DNA of 35,240 bases from Betaproteobacteria bacterium (GTDB lineage: Bacteria > Pseudomonadota > Gammaproteobacteria > Burkholderiales > Casimicrobiaceae), in contig JAPUER010000078.1 in the NCBI GenBank assembly GCA_027492485.1, positions 1-35,240 of the forward strand, read 5' to 3'. This document shows positions 33,851-35,240 of this stretch, one piece after another. The position numbers and the translations under genes are program-made. The notes beneath the pieces are model-generated. The model worked only from the letters and a program-made list of their open reading frames with translations, was not told where the DNA came from and did not search any database. The number at the start of each line of letters is the position of its first letter. Positions within the stretch are counted from its first letter, which is position 1.

Positions 33851-35048
33851 CCGGCATCGCCGGCGCATGCGCGATAAACTGCTTCGTACAGGGTAGCAAC
33901 TGTTCCGCAGTTAGCACCGGAAAGCCCGACATGGGCGCCGGCGCACTCGCCACCACACTCATCCCGCACTCGAAGCAGGCTTGCCGGTGCAGCGTTTGCA
34001 TGGGATCGATCTGACGCGCCATCACCCATTGCCGGCGGCTGCTGAGCACGCGGTTGAGCATGGGCGAAACCGCGGCGCGGAGCGCCGCCGTGCGCGCATG
34101 AAAGAACGTTATCGCGGCGGCAAATCCGTAGGCCGGCTGCAGCAGATGCTCGCGATCTGCATGCTGCCAAAGCGCCATCAGATGCGCTGCGTCTTCCCTG
34201 GACGCGGCAAGCGAGAATTGGCGCCAGAACGGGTCGCTGCATGTTCGCGGCGTTCCCGCAGCACGGGAAGGATGGGCGTCGACCGTGAGCCGCATATGCT
34301 TCGGGAAATCGAAGTGCCTCGCATCCAGCGCCTGCGCTGCCGACAACAGCGCATACTCGTCGCCGAGCAACTGCCGGCGCGATGCGGGTTGCGTTGAAAA
34401 ATCAGCCAGAATCGCGGCCAGTCGTTCCCTTCCCGCGCCGTCGTGGGAAGGGTCCGCCAGATGGCGGCACCACTCGTGCAGCGCCGGCAACCCGTTGGCC
34501 TGCGACTGATCGTAGGCGCCATCGCGTGCCAGATGCAGACAGATTCGCCAGAGCGCCGGCGACATCAGCGAGAACGTGTTCTGCTCCGCCTGCTCCCGGG
34601 CTGCGACGGCCGCCGATTTCACCGGCGCCAACGTACGTGTTCCGTTACCGAAAGCAAGGCCGTCGATGTCGGGCTCCGCCGGCGGCAAGCGCATCGGCGC
34701 GTCATAGCCCAGGGCCTGCCGCATCATGTCGGCGTAGCGCAAAAGTGTTGGATCGTCGGGGCGCCTGCCAAACCCGTGAACGGTGGCCCAGACGTGCAGC
34801 ACCAGGGGGGTCGACTTCACGCCCAGTGCCAATTGCCAGCGCTTCATACGCTTTTGCACCGCATCGTAGGTCAGCGACAGCTCGAAGCAAACCGCTTTCA
34901 GACTCTCGCCGGCTACCACGAGATCAAGAACGCGCTTGTCCGTATCGGACAACCGGGCAGTGAACTTCCCCCATCGTGCCGCCGCGCGGGCAAGATCGGC
35001 GTCTGCGGGCACAAAAGAGGGCGGCAATACGTCGCGATGCGAAGTCAT
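33834..35048 (-). CDS. LuxR-type HTH protein with unrecognised C-terminal region
   Basis: The 404-residue protein has a LuxR-like helix-turn-helix near its N-terminus at about 32-84 (LSDTDKRVLDLVVAGESLKA and TYDAVQKRMKRWQLALGVKS). The remaining 320 residues match no family I recognise. They are helical in appearance, with a CFECGMS motif near residue 368 that could bind a metal. HTH placement at the N-terminus with no receiver domain is unusual for LuxR-type regulators. ATG at 35048 is preferred; a GTG at 35156 would place the upstream repeat sites inside the coding frame. Its 3-prime end overlaps the convergent mutL by 17 bp. Regulated genes are unknown; autoregulation is suggested by the sites upstream. 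Confidence 0.75.
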   Translation of the reverse strand: MTSHRDVLPPSFVPADADLARAAARWGKFTARLSDTDKRVLDLVVAGESLKAVCFELSLTYDAVQKRMKRWQLALGVKSTPLVLHVWATVHGFGRRPDDPTLLRYADMMRQALGYDAPMRLPPAEPDIDGLAFGNGTRTLAPVKSAAVAAREQAEQNTFSLMSPALWRICLHLARDGAYDQSQANGLPALHEWCRHLADPSHDGAGRERLAAILADFSTQPASRRQLLGDEYALLSAAQALDARHFDFPKHMRLTVDAHPSRAAGTPRTCSDPFWRQFSLAASREDAAHLMALWQHADREHLLQPAYGFAAAITFFHARTAALRAAVSPMLNRVLSSRRQWVMARQIDPMQTLHRQACFECGMSVVASAPAPMSGFPVLTAEQLLPCTKQFIAHAPAMPVSVPA

Positions 35049-35103
35049 ATATATCAGTCGTCCAACTCGGAAAGCACTCTGTTCCAAATTATCAACCAAC
35101 CCG

Positions 35104-35168
35104 CCTGTCCGATAACAGACAGGAAAGTTGTCTGAAAACGGACACCGAAACGGCACAAAACGGACACC
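35104..35168. promoter_or_regulatory. Tandem TGTC-N8-GACA dyads and direct repeats upstream of the HTH gene
   Basis: Two dyads of the form TGTC-N8-GACA lie at 35106-35121 and 35129-35144, 23 bp apart. The sequence AAAACGGACACC also occurs twice (35135-35146, 35157-35168), 22 bp apart. Spacing of about two helical turns fits cooperative protein binding. The HTH protein encoded downstream (minus strand) is the likeliest ligand. Confidence 0.6.
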
Positions 35169-35188
35169 ACGAGGGAGCGCATTGCCTC

Positions 35189-35240
35189 TAAGGCAACGCT
35201 GAACAAGTCCACGATCAGATGGTGAGAAGCGTTGTAGGTA
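35189..35240. mobile_element. Right terminal repeat, probable insertion-sequence end
   Basis: This is the inverted exact copy of bases 3-54. The element seems to start at 35192 (GGCAACGCTGAACAAGTCC) and to run out of the window to the right, next to CTAA at 35188-35191. Only the outermost 49 bases are visible, with no transposase sequence. Confidence 0.6.

Noticed and set aside
1-35240. Linear replicon with terminal inverted repeats
   Set aside because: The repeats look like IS ends next to YTAR sites, and the gene content is ordinary chromosome. No replication or partition genes were seen.

Overview
The window looks like a GC-rich chromosomal fragment from a betaproteobacterium (Burkholderiales-like). 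This rests on the gene set: pepP-ubiH, fabI, folD, topB, a Gcr-type membrane protein, a Bug-type solute-binding protein, rpoH with a CIRCE element, and a MutL carrying the endonuclease motif. The assignment is inferred from gene content, since no rRNA or other marker is present. No tRNA, rRNA or CRISPR array was seen.

Layout. (1) 1-1408: the window starts inside a repeat that recurs, inverted, at the far end. It is followed by a lower-GC gene that fuses a methyltransferase to a GNAT acetyltransferase. (2) 1409-9619: housekeeping genes fabI, pepP-ubiH, 5-formyl-THF cyclo-ligase-folD, a Gcr-type membrane protein and a methyltransferase with a Tat-like leader. (3) 9620-18888: an enoyl-CoA hydratase/HIBYL-CoA hydrolase-like enzyme, three GNAT domains in two overlapping genes, a lipoprotein-ECF sigma-anti-sigma module, topB, a decayed hybrid sensor-kinase remnant and a luciferase-like monooxygenase. 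(4) 19088-27627: a nearly complete homoprotocatechuate meta-cleavage cluster. hpaR diverges from hpaG1-hpaG2-hpaE-Bug-hpaD-hpaF-hpaH-hpaI-class II aldolase, with an operator-like dyad over the promoter and two hairpin repeats inside the operon. (5) 27647-35048: a PIN/RHH toxin-antitoxin pair, rpoH with CIRCE, a secreted S9 peptidase, mutL, and an unusual LuxR-type HTH protein with tandem TGTC-N8-GACA sites upstream. The window ends in the second copy of the terminal repeat.

How the genes work together. The hpa enzymes convert homoprotocatechuate by ring cleavage (HpaD), dehydrogenation (HpaE), isomerisation (HpaF), decarboxylation/isomerisation (HpaG), hydration (HpaH) and aldol cleavage (HpaI) to pyruvate and succinic semialdehyde. 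HpaBC, which makes homoprotocatechuate from 4-hydroxyphenylacetate, is not in the window. A Bug solute-binding protein replaces the usual permease inside the operon. The rest is mainly housekeeping, DNA maintenance and regulation. No clearly new multi-gene system is evident. The best leads are the methyltransferase-GNAT fusion beside the IS-like end, the HTH protein with its repeated dyads, the HrcA-type control site on rpoH, the Tat-leader methyltransferase, and the possibly leaderless toxin-first TA pair.
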